The notes: a model not told the origin generated them from the letters alone. Shown: positions 1 to 8,985, counted from the stretch's first letter. The stretch is 33,809 nt of DNA from Thermoprotei archaeon (GCA_029335875.2 JARJMZ020000011.1:1-33809); one strand, 5' to 3'. Translations and numbers: made by a program.

Positions 1-1478
1 CTTTCTATGCCGAGTTTCGGCGTCTCCCTGTAGGCTCTATACGATATCTCGTTGTATTCATGCCTCCTAGTTTCATAGAGGTCTACTATGTTCTGTAGTT
101 TTCTTATCATGTCCTCATAGTCTTCTTCGTCTATTTTCCTAGCTCTTTCATCCTCTTCTATGTTTATGAACTCCTCTAAGTCTGAGCCGAAGAGCCAGCT
201 GTTCACATTATCCTCTATGAACTCTAGGCTCGCCCCATCTCGTGATGATAGTATGGGGGTTCCGTTAGCCATGGCTTTCAACTGGCTTGTCCCGCTAGCT
301 TCCCAGCCTGGGAAGGGGGTGAATAGTAGTATGTCTGCACCGCTTATAGCATAGTATGCTATTTCAGTATCGTATGTTGGGTGGAAGTATATGTTACTTT
401 TTTCTCTAGAGGCTCTTATGAGCCTCTCAGCTATACTCCTCCCCCAGCTGTCGTGGGGGTGGGGTTTTCCGGCGGCGAATATGAATATCCTATCCTTCAA
501 GTCCCTCTCTTCCGCTAGCATTTCGAGGAAGTATGGTCTCTTATACTTAACTATCCTCCTAGACCACACTATTATTAGCTTATCATCTACCCTCCTCCCT
601 GAAAGGCTGGCTATTAGCGATGCAAGCTCCCTCCTTAACTTGAGCTTTTCAAAAGCCAGAGCTTCAGGGCTCCCCGGGTCTTTCTTGATCCTCTGCCACT
701 TTTCGAGGTCGATAGCGTTAGTCACATGTTTTATCTTACCAGCGTAATTGGGGAAGAGTTTCCTGGTTATCTCCGCGTGCTTCCGGGACACGGCATAGGC
801 TTCTAAGGCTGCGTCCATAGCGGCTTCAGTCATCGTTCCAACACTTGGAAGGCTAACCCCAAGGGCTTCCTCAGCCTCGCCCTTACAAAGCCTTGGGTGG
901 CCCCAGGGGCCCGGGGTGTGTGTTATAAACCTTACAGTAAACTGTGAAGGCAGGAGATACGGGGCTAGGGCTAGGTGAGCCTCCTGCACGTCAACTATAG
1001 CGTTATCACCCCCATACCTCCTAGCTATCTCCGCCGAGACTGCGGCCGCCGTAATATAATAGGTGCACTCGTCGGCATGATGTCTATAAACGTGTTTGAA
1101 GAGTTTAGAGGCGCGTGGGGGCCTCTTAACCCTATAGAGTATAGCCCTAGCGGAGCCGCTCAAGTAAAGGTAGAGGTCCACATCGGCTATAAGCCTGCCG
1201 CCGGCGCCCCTAACACTTAAACTACCAAGAGGCTCCAGCCTGGAGAGGAACCTGAAGCTATGCCTATGCCTAACCTCAACAATCCTAGACCTATTAGCTG
1301 AAACATAGTCTACATAACCATAAGGATAGAAGGGGACCACAAGAACATATGGAAGCCCCAGCCTCCCCGCAGCATAAAACTTGTCAGCCTCCAAAACCCC
1401 TAAACCACCAGCATAGTTAGCAGACCCCTCAAAAGCAGCCTCCATAGCAAGACTAACAATAACACCCAACAAACCCAC
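1..1478 (-). CDS. glgP: Alpha-glucan (glycogen) phosphorylase, GT35-like, 3' end cut by window edge
   Basis: About 492 codons are visible; the C-terminus lies beyond the left edge. The N-terminus carries the phosphorylase-like pattern AMEAAF followed by YAGGLGVLEADKFYAAG, and near the end lies EASGTSQLKAMANG followed by SSRDGASLEF. This matches the family segment EASGTxNMK, so the Lys of QLK is the likely pyridoxal-phosphate lysine. The enzyme would release glucose-1-phosphate from storage glucan in the cytoplasm. It is shorter than the roughly 800-residue bacterial and animal enzymes, as expected for the compact archaeal type. The start is uncertain: GTG at 1478 follows an in-frame stop at 1481-1479, while TTG at 1469 has an AGGTGG motif just upstream. 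A TATA-like CTTAAAG at 1507-1513 fits a start near 1480. A GT5 glycogen synthase is the main alternative, but the lysine motif argues for phosphorylase. Confidence 0.8.
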   Translation of the reverse strand, partial: MGLLGVIVSLAMEAAFEGSANYAGGLGVLEADKFYAAGRLGLPYVLVVPFYPYGYVDYVSANRSRIVEVRHRHSFRFLSRLEPLGSLSVRGAGGRLIADVDLYLYLSGSARAILYRVKRPPRASKLFKHVYRHHADECTYYITAAAVSAEIARRYGGDNAIVDVQEAHLALAPYLLPSQFTVRFITHTPGPWGHPRLCKGEAEEALGVSLPSVGTMTEAAMDAALEAYAVSRKHAEITRKLFPNYAGKIKHVTNAIDLEKWQRIKKDPGSPEALAFEKLKLRRELASLIASLSGRRVDDKLIIVWSRRIVKYKRPYFLEMLAEERDLKDRIFIFAAGKPHPHDSWGRSIAERLIRASREKSNIYFHPTYDTEIAYYAISGADILLFTPFPGWEASGTSQLKAMANGTPILSSRDGASLEFIEDNVNSWLFGSDLEEFINIEEDERARKIDEEDYEDMIRKLQNIVDLYETRRHEYNEISYRAYRETPKLGIE

Positions 1479-1746
1479 CTAGACACAAAATTCTATGTAT
1501 CCGCCCCTTTAAGGTATAACGCTGCTCCAGCTGAAAAATCCATGTAGTTCAAACCCCGCTTGAATAGCGGTCTAGCGTGGGGTGTTTACGGGATCAAGGG
1601 GGATACCCGTGCTAGCATTCTCGGAGAGCGGTAGTGTCGGGTTGAGCGGCTCTCGGTAACACAGGCCTCTCTCATCTTATCGTGTTATCCGGGCGTTCTT
1701 CATCGAGCCATATTATACTATGGTTTAGGGGGTTTATTTGCTTATA
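1479..1746. other. Gene-free stretch with possible RNA secondary structure
   Basis: No convincing reading frame is present. By eye there are several short inverted repeats: CCGCT-TGAAT-AGCGG near 1556-1570, ACGGG/CCCGT near 1588-1610, and GAGAGC/GCTCTC near 1624-1654, the last followed closely by an ACA. No matching promoter or box motif could be assigned, and the segment does not fold as a tRNA. The left part holds the promoter of the phosphorylase gene. Confidence 0.35.
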
Positions 1747-3039
1747 CTATAGTAAGCCTAGCGCCTTCGCCAGGTATGCTAGTGATATTAGCAGGGGGAT
1801 CGCCGAGAACGTCAAGCTCCTAGTTATAACCGTTTTCTTGGATTTCTCGTCTAGGAGGCTCATTTCAGAGTATACTATTTTATTTAGTGTTGCCGCCGCT
1901 ATTGCAACCGTTATTGAAGCGACAGCTACGGGGATGCCGGTGAACGCTACTGACGTGGCGACCCCTAATATTGCTGCTGTGGCGTTAACGAACCCCCCGG
2001 CTACTGTAAGTATGTAGAATACTTGTAGCGGGGCTTCCACAATCTCCAGGGCTTTGAAGAGCGCCACTAGTATCGCATAGGTTATTGTTACTTTAACTGC
2101 GGTATACCAGCTTAGGGGGCTTTTCACTGTTATACTAAGCTGGGGGCTTGAAAGGCTTGTCCTGAAGGCATGCGATAGTATTATTATAGAGATCAGAGCT
2201 AGGACTAGGAGCCCTATAGACTCTCCGAGGACTAGGGAGCCCGTGAATATGTTGAGAGCTACTAGGGCTAATAGTGATGCTCTGAGGTGCATAGTAGCTA
2301 TTATTATTGTTGTTAGAACTCCGAGAGTCCTAGCTTTATCCTCTGGTGAAGCCTTAGACTCCCCCACGAGCCTCGTGACACCCGCTATCATAGCTTCGCT
2401 GTTTACAAAGCTCCCTAGGGAAGCTGCATATGAAACCCCCTGAGACCCCCATATCCTCGCGGCCCCGTAACTTACAAGGCTCAATGCTAGGACTAGGAGG
2501 AAGAATATGTAGACTCTGTAAACGTCGATCCAGGGGATTATGGGGGAGTACGCGGCCACTATAGGCCCTATTATGAGGGCTAAGACTGCTATCTCCATTA
2601 TAGCTGTCAGCTCCTCATACTTGAGTTCTCTAGCTAGTTTCACTGCAGGGTTCTTAATAGCTAGGAGGAGCGTGGCTAGTATAGTCACTGAAGCGGCCTC
2701 CATAAGCTTCCCCAAGCCCGCCGTGACGCCTATAATATATGCCACGAGTATGACTACATAGGTCGTTATACCCGGAGCCCTCCTAGAAGACATTGTGAGA
2801 TAAGTGTATATGCTGAAGAAGAGGGCCATAGCTAGGGTAGCGGAGGAAAATATGATACTCCAAACAATAAGGTCGCCGTTAGAGGCTAAAGTAGAAGTCA
2901 TAGAGGCTAGGCTTCCATAAAGGCTTATCAGCCCGAAACTCCTAACACCTGGGAGGCTCCTAGAACCCCTCTCAGTGCCGGCGAGCTGAAGCCTCTCCCT
3001 CTCAAGGCCTATAAGAGCCCCTCCAGCCGCGGCAGTCAA
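1747..3039 (-). CDS. MgtC/SapB and DUF4010 family integral membrane protein
   Basis: The 430-residue product is almost entirely hydrophobic, with about a dozen predicted membrane segments. Near the N-terminus is GGALIGLERER, the signature of the MgtC/SapB fold, and the long C-terminal part fits DUF4010 (COG3174-type proteins). The family is often annotated as magnesium-related, but its biochemical role is not established; I infer only a multi-pass inner membrane protein. The start is doubtful. TTG at 3039 leaves the first helix short, while the frame stays open upstream to a stop at about 3087 and reads AELSYVDFVVRVL, which would complete a first helix. No ATG, GTG or TTG exists in that extension, only CTG at 3081. 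A TATA box at 3097-3106 implies transcription begins close to 3076. It stands alone, downstream of reverse gyrase on the same strand. Confidence 0.8.
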   Translation of the reverse strand: MTAAAGGALIGLERERLQLAGTERGSRSLPGVRSFGLISLYGSLASMTSTLASNGDLIVWSIIFSSATLAMALFFSIYTYLTMSSRRAPGITTYVVILVAYIIGVTAGLGKLMEAASVTILATLLLAIKNPAVKLARELKYEELTAIMEIAVLALIIGPIVAAYSPIIPWIDVYRVYIFFLLVLALSLVSYGAARIWGSQGVSYAASLGSFVNSEAMIAGVTRLVGESKASPEDKARTLGVLTTIIIATMHLRASLLALVALNIFTGSLVLGESIGLLVLALISIIILSHAFRTSLSSPQLSITVKSPLSWYTAVKVTITYAILVALFKALEIVEAPLQVFYILTVAGGFVNATAAILGVATSVAFTGIPVAVASITVAIAAATLNKIVYSEMSLLDEKSKKTVITRSLTFSAIPLLISLAYLAKALGLL

Positions 3040-3096
3040 AACCCTAACAACGAAGTCTACATAGCTAAGCTCGGCAGCCAGCCCTCAAACCCCGAT

Positions 3097-3106
3097 TATT
3101 TAAATA
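3097..3106 (-). promoter_or_regulatory. TATA box of the MgtC/DUF4010 gene
   Basis: TATTTAAATA is a strong crenarchaeal-type TATA element. Counting about 26 bases downstream puts the transcript start near 3076, so the transcript has a leader of about 36 bases to TTG 3039 or begins inside the possible N-terminal extension. Confidence 0.6.
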
Positions 3107-3183
3107 GTTTAGGAACGCTTTTAACACCATCCCTCGGGCTGGGTTAGAGCAAACTCTATGGGGGCTGTGGAGTTTACCTCTGA

Positions 3184-6100
3184 TCACGCTTTCACAGCCA
3201 CACCCTCCCCCAATACCATGGTAGAGTCCAGGTTATGGTTTGCTGCTTTTTCCTTCAACACTACTATGTCTTGCCATACCTCGTCTAGGAGCGTGTTAGG
3301 GTCTATGGAGTCTGACTCTATATTGTCGAGGTCTTCTTCTAGTTTTCTCGTGTAGCTCTCGCTCACCAAGTGTTTGAAGTGTCTCGCCAGATAGTCGTAT
3401 GCTTCTATTCCTGTTTTCGTGGGTATTAGTAGTCTGAGCCTCTTGCTCTCAACTATGTAGCCGTGCCTCTTATTAGCTTCTATGGCTTTATGGTATGTGC
3501 TAGGCCTCCCGACCCCCCTCTCTTTCATGAGCCTTACCAGGTCGCCGCTCGTATACAGGCTTATGGGGCTTGATTTTCTAACTGTGGAGTTTTCAACGTT
3601 AATGTCTTCCCCCTCTTTAACTTTGAGGAGCCATCCTTCGACTTTGAAGTTAGAGTATACCCTTGTAAACCCCTCGTTGACAACGCCCGCTACAGCTTCC
3701 AGGGTCTCTACTCTATCGAGAACCCCTATGATAGCCTTAGCCTTCACAATTCTAGATTCAACCATCTGGCTGGCTGTGAACCTCCTAAATATGAGGTCGT
3801 AGAGGGCCCTGTGGGGCCATAAGAGTTTAACGTGAACCCTCACAAGCCCCTCGCTTAAAGCCCTCTCGAGATCCTCTAAGTCTAGGGGTCTCGTGGGCCT
3901 TATAGCCTCGTGAGCCCCCCCTTCACCCCATCCCCTGGGCTTATAAGCTGCCTGGAGGCCCTTCCTATTAAGGTACTCCCTGGCTGTGGCCATCCCGGCT
4001 GGCGATACCCTAGTTGAGTCAGTCCTATGATATGTTATTAGGCCAGACTCGAAAAGCTCCTGGGCCACCCTCATTGTGGCTTCAGCTGTAAGCCCTAGCC
4101 TTCTAGAAGCCTCGTATATGAGGGAGTCTGTGGTGAAGGGTGGAGGGGGGCTTAGGGTCTCCTCCGATAGCTCTAGACTCTTAACCTTAACAACCCTAGC
4201 CCCCGCCAGCCTCTCAGCCTCCTCCCTGCTCCCCGTGTGAACACATATTCTATAGGGTACGCTTAGGCTTAAACAGACAGAGTATCCCATGGATTTCAAC
4301 CTCTCAGAATACCTGTCAACAACCCAGCCTAGGACGGGGCTTTGAACCCTCCCAGCCCCCATCCACCTGGCCTTATAAACTTTCTGGAGGACTTCGCTGA
4401 GAGAGTAGCCGACCCATCTGTCCACGATCCTCCTAGCTATCTGGGCTTCAACAGCTTTAACGTCAAACTCGGAAGCCCCCCTTAAAGCTTTAAGGAAAGC
4501 GTCCCTGGTGACTTCGTGAAACCTAGCTCTCTTAACGTTGCCGTTGAAGGCTTTGAGGGCCAAGAATATATCCCAGGCTATTTTCTCTCCCTCTCTGTCG
4601 GGGTCTGTAGCCACTATAACCTCGTCAACCTCCATGGCGAGCTTCCTGACAACCTCGAGGATAACCCTGGAGTCCCTAAAGTTTGACGAGCCACATTTGG
4701 GGCAGGAGAGGCCACCTATAAACTGGGCCCCGCAGGAGAGGCACCTCTTAACAGTACCATATACTGGGGAATACCTGTCGCCATCGCGGAGAACTCCGTA
4801 AAGGGATCCTTGAACCTCCTCCACAAGGTCGAAGACGTGGCCTCTCGAAGCTGTAACCTGGAGCAAGTATACTGTTCCGCTTTCAACGTCTGCAGCTGAA
4901 GTCTCATATACTGTTAAACTCTTAATCCTCCTCTTCCCAGGCCTCCCCCAGAACCACGCTATAGTCCTGGCTTTAGTTGGAGACTCTACTATGACGAGTA
5001 TACTCCTAACCCTAAACTCCCTCCCCCAGCCTGCCCTGCTCTTTTCAAGCTCCTCCTTAACCCTTCCAATGTCGAGGTCGTCATAGCTCGCTAAGCTAGC
5101 TTTAGCTAGCCAGTTTAGTTTTAGGGCGAAAGCTTTAACAAGGTGTTCAATAGGCTCAACTATAACGCTGAGCCCAAGGGTTAGCCTCCCCTCAAGCAGC
5201 CTGCTCGTCCTCCCACTAGCCTGTATATATGTTAGGACATCCGGGGAGTACATGTAGTCTCCCCCCTCCTCCCTAGTGAAAACCATGGAGCCCACAATGT
5301 AGGTGTCGGAAGACCCGAGCTTCCTCCTTATCCACTCTAAAGCCCTCTCATAGACATCCCTATAAGCTTTCACAGCATATTCTAAGGGGCCCTCTATAGA
5401 GCCCCTCCTCAAAGCCAGCATTAAAACCCCGGGGTCCTCTAAGCCGTCAATAATACCCCTCAAAACCCTAACCATACCCTCGGATCCTTCAACACCCTCA
5501 TCCCTCATTTGCATTAAAACCCTCAAAAGCCTCTGAGGATTTAAAATAGCCTCCTCAACCCTCAACTTCCTAGCCGGGACCCCTATGAAGACAGCGTACT
5601 TCACGGCTTTCGGGGCGTCGAGACCCCTAACCGCAACCCCATACCTGCTGGCGACAGAGACTATAACGTCAAGCTCCCCCCTCTCTAGTTTCTCAACACT
5701 CCTCCAGGAGCCTGAGAGGGCCTTACCCACTCTTAGGCCTGTAGCTTCCAGGTTTCGAGCCACAACATCAACTGTTTTCGCCCCGAGGTGTTGGCTCACG
5801 AAAACTATGCCTCCAGGCCCCAGCTCTTTCACTATGGAAACGTAGGCTGAGGGGTCTCCCGAGATCTTATAAGCATCTATAACGTTCCTTACATAGTCCC
5901 CGCTACCTCCAACCTCGAAGTCTAGGAGTTCCTTGAAGAGCATGTGCTTTACCCCCCGAGGCCTCCCCGTAGCTGAGGCTACGATCAGCTGGCCTCTAGC
6001 TTCTGTTTTAAGCCTCTCTCTAAGTTTCAGCTCGAGCTCGCCTATAGCCTCTTCAAGCCTCGATATTTTATCTGTAGCCCCAGCTTGTATTGCCTTGTAT

Positions 6101-6837
6101 AGTTTGAGCTTTGCCCTAACAAGGTTCCATGCGAGCGCTATAGTCTCCTCTTTAAACCCCAGGAGTCTGAGTATCCTCTCAACGTTCCTGCTATCCCTGA
6201 GGAGGCTGTCAACATCGTCAACCACTATGAGGTTGAACGGCTTCAAGGAGCCTAGCATTTCAAACCTCCTCTCTAGGAATCCCGTGGTGGCTACGAGAAC
6301 CCTGAAATCCCCCCTGCTGATGAGCTCTAAAGTTTCAGCCTTAGCTTTTGAAGGCATTGTTGAATAGTAGGCTATAACGCCCCCGGTCATTGCTGAAAGC
6401 CTTGAAGCAGTCTGCCTAGCAAGGTTTTCCGTGGGCACTAGATAGATTATCCTCCACCCGTAAACCTCAGCTTTATAAGCAGCGTACGCGCTGAGGAGCG
6501 TGCTCTTACCGACACCGGTGGGGGCCGTTATAGCGAAACTATCGAGAGATAAAAGCCTCCTAGCCCAGCTAGCCTGGGCACTCCACATTTCAAAGCCGAC
6601 TTTAGCCCTGAAATATGAGGAGAACTCTCTGAAACTCTCAACCATAACCCTAAGCCATTCAAAGCCCCCAAGCCTCCCCCCAGCTTTTAAATCCCTAGCA
6701 ACACTCTCAACATCAACCCTAGAGGGAGCCCTGGGCAGGCAGACTTCACAGGGCAAGCCCTCCAAGAGCCTCGACACAACTATAGGGCCGCCGCAGTTAG
6801 GGCACATAGACTCGTAGACGGCGTTAAACCTAATCAA
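3184..6837 (-). CDS. rgy: Reverse gyrase
   Basis: The 1217-residue protein has the full reverse gyrase plan: an N-terminal helicase-like half fused to a type IA topoisomerase, which introduces positive supercoils into DNA with ATP. A first zinc finger uses C12, C15, C30 and C33. The Walker A motif APTGVGKST is at about 105-113, and a DDVD box replaces DEAD at about 206. The topoisomerase half begins with the TOPRIM strand IVESPTKA near 616, then a second CxxC...CxxC zinc finger near 699-716, TDPDREGEK near 745, and the catalytic tyrosine in GLITYHRTDS near 934. Length is normal and no intein is evident. Start TTG at 6837 is preceded by AGGG. The gene is monocistronic and divergent from the PEBP gene. 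This protein is the hallmark of hyperthermophiles. Confidence 0.97.
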   Translation of the reverse strand: MIRFNAVYESMCPNCGGPIVVSRLLEGLPCEVCLPRAPSRVDVESVARDLKAGGRLGGFEWLRVMVESFREFSSYFRAKVGFEMWSAQASWARRLLSLDSFAITAPTGVGKSTLLSAYAAYKAEVYGWRIIYLVPTENLARQTASRLSAMTGGVIAYYSTMPSKAKAETLELISRGDFRVLVATTGFLERRFEMLGSLKPFNLIVVDDVDSLLRDSRNVERILRLLGFKEETIALAWNLVRAKLKLYKAIQAGATDKISRLEEAIGELELKLRERLKTEARGQLIVASATGRPRGVKHMLFKELLDFEVGGSGDYVRNVIDAYKISGDPSAYVSIVKELGPGGIVFVSQHLGAKTVDVVARNLEATGLRVGKALSGSWRSVEKLERGELDVIVSVASRYGVAVRGLDAPKAVKYAVFIGVPARKLRVEEAILNPQRLLRVLMQMRDEGVEGSEGMVRVLRGIIDGLEDPGVLMLALRRGSIEGPLEYAVKAYRDVYERALEWIRRKLGSSDTYIVGSMVFTREEGGDYMYSPDVLTYIQASGRTSRLLEGRLTLGLSVIVEPIEHLVKAFALKLNWLAKASLASYDDLDIGRVKEELEKSRAGWGREFRVRSILVIVESPTKARTIAWFWGRPGKRRIKSLTVYETSAADVESGTVYLLQVTASRGHVFDLVEEVQGSLYGVLRDGDRYSPVYGTVKRCLSCGAQFIGGLSCPKCGSSNFRDSRVILEVVRKLAMEVDEVIVATDPDREGEKIAWDIFLALKAFNGNVKRARFHEVTRDAFLKALRGASEFDVKAVEAQIARRIVDRWVGYSLSEVLQKVYKARWMGAGRVQSPVLGWVVDRYSERLKSMGYSVCLSLSVPYRICVHTGSREEAERLAGARVVKVKSLELSEETLSPPPPFTTDSLIYEASRRLGLTAEATMRVAQELFESGLITYHRTDSTRVSPAGMATAREYLNRKGLQAAYKPRGWGEGGAHEAIRPTRPLDLEDLERALSEGLVRVHVKLLWPHRALYDLIFRRFTASQMVESRIVKAKAIIGVLDRVETLEAVAGVVNEGFTRVYSNFKVEGWLLKVKEGEDINVENSTVRKSSPISLYTSGDLVRLMKERGVGRPSTYHKAIEANKRHGYIVESKRLRLLIPTKTGIEAYDYLARHFKHLVSESYTRKLEEDLDNIESDSIDPNTLLDEVWQDIVVLKEKAANHNLDSTMVLGEGVAVKA

Positions 6838-6966
6838 GACCCTAAGCCCCCAAGCTCTTCTAGGCTAGCCACTAATAGAGGAAGGACGCCGCAGTGTTAC
6901 AGAGGTAATGACGAAACTATTAACCCCCAAACACTGAAAACTATAAGTGACAGGGGGCGGGGAAAC

Positions 6967-7461
6967 TTGAGCTTCTACGCGCCCACAGAAATCGAGGAGA
7001 TAATCAAAGGAGCCAAGGAGGCTATAAACGTGAACATAGAAGGCCTAGAAAAAACCGGGAACAGGCTAGGCAGAGAATTCTCGTGCGACTCTAGAGGCAG
7101 AATGCCCACAATAACCTGGACGCCCTTCGAGGGGGCTAAAAGCTACGCAATAATATCCTACGACCCGGACGCCCCAATAGGAGTATTCTACCACCTAGCA
7201 ACATACAACATACCCCCCAACATGACGCGCCTAACACACGAAGACCTAAAAAAGACAACAGTACTCCCAAACAGCGGGGGGAGGAGAGACTGGTACCCAC
7301 TATGCCCCCCAAGAGGCCACGGAACACACAGATACTACTTCCTAGTACTAGCATTAAACGAGCAGATAACAATAAACCTAAGAAGCATAGAAGACCTAGT
7401 AAGAGCATCTAAGGGTAAAATACTGGCATACGGGTGGAACATGGGAACATACAGCAGATAA
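6967..7461 (+). CDS. PEBP (YbhB/YbcL, Raf kinase inhibitor-like) family protein
   Basis: The 164-residue product shows the phosphatidylethanolamine-binding protein core: YDPDAP near 60, then FYHLATYNIP, then GGRRDWYPLCPPRGHGTHRYYFLVLALN. The Asp-Pro-Asp-Ala-Pro and the Pro-rich, GHGTHRY segments form the conserved anion or ligand pocket of the family. The archaeal and bacterial members have no settled function. No signal peptide is seen, so it is probably cytoplasmic. Start TTG at 6967 has a GGGGCGGGG stretch seven bases upstream. Codon use is distinctive: the sense strand is A+C rich throughout, unlike the G+T-rich starts of several neighbours. It stands alone, divergent from reverse gyrase and convergent with the HD-domain gene. 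Confidence 0.85.
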   Translation: MSFYAPTEIEEIIKGAKEAINVNIEGLEKTGNRLGREFSCDSRGRMPTITWTPFEGAKSYAIISYDPDAPIGVFYHLATYNIPPNMTRLTHEDLKKTTVLPNSGGRRDWYPLCPPRGHGTHRYYFLVLALNEQITINLRSIEDLVRASKGKILAYGWNMGTYSR

Positions 7462-7550
7462 CCTCCACCCCTCTAAGCACTTTTTAAAGAAACGTGGTTT
7501 TTAACGTAGACATAGCTCAGCTTAAGTAGCTTATCTCAGGAGCCCACACT

Positions 7551-7579
7551 AACCTCCTGAAGAAATTCACTAGGAGGTT
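7551..7579. terminator. Inverted repeat between convergent genes
   Basis: AACCTCCT and AGGAGGTT form a perfect 8-bp stem around a 13-base loop. It sits in the 144-base gap between the convergent PEBP and HD-domain genes, where it could act on transcripts from both sides. Archaeal termination usually depends on T-tracts rather than hairpins, so the function is an inference. Confidence 0.3.
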
Positions 7580-7605
7580 TAACAGTGCTCTCCTACACCA
7601 TTGTT

Positions 7606-8139
7606 TTATTCTAGTCTTTCCACTATGTTCTCCACTATTTCTCTTATTCCCCTGCTTTCGGCTGTTTCCAATGCTGTTTTTAGGGATCCTATCATTATAT
7701 CTTCCACTTCCATATAGCCTGCTTTAATGTATCTTCTTGCTTTCCAGTATGTTGCTATGTTGTCAGCTATTTTAGCTATGGATCCCTCTAATGTCTGCTT
7801 CTTATACTCTATGTATAGGGCTTTCATTTCCGCAGATACTTGGAGGTTGTTGTAAGCCCTCTCTTCAACCTCCTCTTTTCCGGCTAGTTCAGCCCTCCTA
7901 CTTATGTCGCCTATTAAAGCCTCGGCAAGATCGTGGACTAAGGCTACTGCCGCAGCCTTTTCAGGGCTTACGGGGAGCCCTTTCCTGGAGGCTTCAACGG
8001 CGATCTCATAGGCTATTATAGCTGAGACGAACAGGTGCTCGGCCACGTTCTCAGCTAAACTATGAGGGATCCCCCTAAGCATCCACCCGGTCCTAGCTAG
8101 GCTGGTGAGGGCTACTAGCATCTCCCCTAGTTTCAACAC
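7606..8139 (-). CDS. HD-domain phosphohydrolase, YfbR/HDDC2-like (nucleoside 5'-monophosphatase family)
   Basis: The 177-residue protein carries a complete HD metal-binding set: H35 in NVAEHLF, H69-D70 in LVHDLAEALIGD, E73 and D78, and a further Asp in IADNIATYWKA near 127. This arrangement fits the YfbR/HDDC2 group, which dephosphorylates (deoxy)nucleoside monophosphates; the substrate here is inferred. Length is normal for the group. Start GTG at 8139 follows a GGGGGAC motif, and a TATA-like CTTAAAAAC lies about 35-40 bases upstream. The gene is probably transcribed separately from the JAMM gene upstream on the same strand, since almost 100 A+T-rich bases separate them. Confidence 0.85.
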   Translation of the reverse strand: MLKLGEMLVALTSLARTGWMLRGIPHSLAENVAEHLFVSAIIAYEIAVEASRKGLPVSPEKAAAVALVHDLAEALIGDISRRAELAGKEEVEERAYNNLQVSAEMKALYIEYKKQTLEGSIAKIADNIATYWKARRYIKAGYMEVEDIMIGSLKTALETAESRGIREIVENIVERLE

Positions 8140-8236
8140 TGTCCCCCGTAGGTTTTCGTGGATTTAATGTTTTTAAGCTAATGTTAATTAAACACTATAT
8201 CCCCGTATTTAATGCAAACACACGGCTACGCCGGCA

Positions 8237-8950
8237 TTATAATGGTATAGCGTTGGCTACAACAGTCTTCAACCTCAAAGGCTCTAGAATATCCCCCCTG
8301 TTAAGTAGGGAGGCAAAATCCTCCTCGTATAGTAATCCTATCCTGGCCATGTAGAAGGCGCACGTGGGGGTTACAGCAGCCTCGAAAAACACGAGCTCAG
8401 ACAGGGCGTAAACAGAGCTTCTAACATCAGCCCTCGAAAGCCCGCAAGCCCCTTCAGGGTGCGTGTGCACTATGCCGGCAGCGTCAACATAGGGTATAGT
8501 AACCCCGTGAACATCCCCCTCAAGCATGTAAGCAAGCCCGTCAAGCCCGTAAACCACCATGTACTCTACGCCGTCAACGCTAGTTTTCAAAGCGAAAGCC
8601 TTAAAAGCAGAAGAGTCAAGGCTTAAAACCATCCTGGGAAGCTCCTCGTAAACCCTCCTAAGAACAACACCACCCACAGGAGCTTCAGAAGGCTTCAAAA
8701 CAACAGTTAAACCCAGCTCCTCCAGCTCAAACTCCACAGGCTCAGAAAGCTCCGAACCCCATAAAAACACAGGTACATCCCTAGATTCCAACAGTCGAAA
8801 AACAACGTCAAGATTAGAAAGAGGGGGATAGACACGAATCAAATCCACATCTAAAACCTCAACCTCACCCTCTAAACTCCTAAGAACCCCTCCCACAAAC
8901 CCTAAAACCTTAGACCCCTCAGTAACAGTAGCACGCTGCCACTTAACCAT
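8237..8950 (-). CDS. JAMM/MPN-domain protein with unrecognised N-terminal half
   Basis: The C-terminal half of this 237-residue protein contains VHTHPEGACGLSRAD near residue 160, which matches the JAMM metalloprotease signature H-x-H-x7-S-x2-D exactly. Family members remove ubiquitin-like tags or cleave small-protein conjugates using zinc. The expected upstream glutamate may be in DGVEYMVVYG near 127, but I cannot place it with certainty. The first 100 or so residues form alternating strands and helices (KVLGFVGGVLRSLEGEVEVLD and on) that I do not recognise. No signal peptide or membrane segment is visible. Start ATG at 8950 follows AAAGGT, with a TATA element at 8986-8994. It stands alone with no ubiquitin-like, E1 or proteasome gene nearby. 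Confidence 0.75.
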   Translation of the reverse strand: MVKWQRATVTEGSKVLGFVGGVLRSLEGEVEVLDVDLIRVYPPLSNLDVVFRLLESRDVPVFLWGSELSEPVEFELEELGLTVVLKPSEAPVGGVVLRRVYEELPRMVLSLDSSAFKAFALKTSVDGVEYMVVYGLDGLAYMLEGDVHGVTIPYVDAAGIVHTHPEGACGLSRADVRSSVYALSELVFFEAAVTPTCAFYMARIGLLYEEDFASLLNRGDILEPLRLKTVVANAIPL

Positions 8951-8985
8951 ACCTTTGTCGTCCCTACAACTTATAGTCGCGATCA

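Noticed and set aside
1540..1575. tRNA-like T-arm (GTTCAAAC)
   Set aside because: The flanking bases do not pair as a T-stem and no acceptor, D or anticodon arms can be built around it.
5933..6367. 144-codon plus-strand frame opposite reverse gyrase
   Set aside because: A Ser/Leu-rich shadow of the reverse gyrase codons with no independent start signals.
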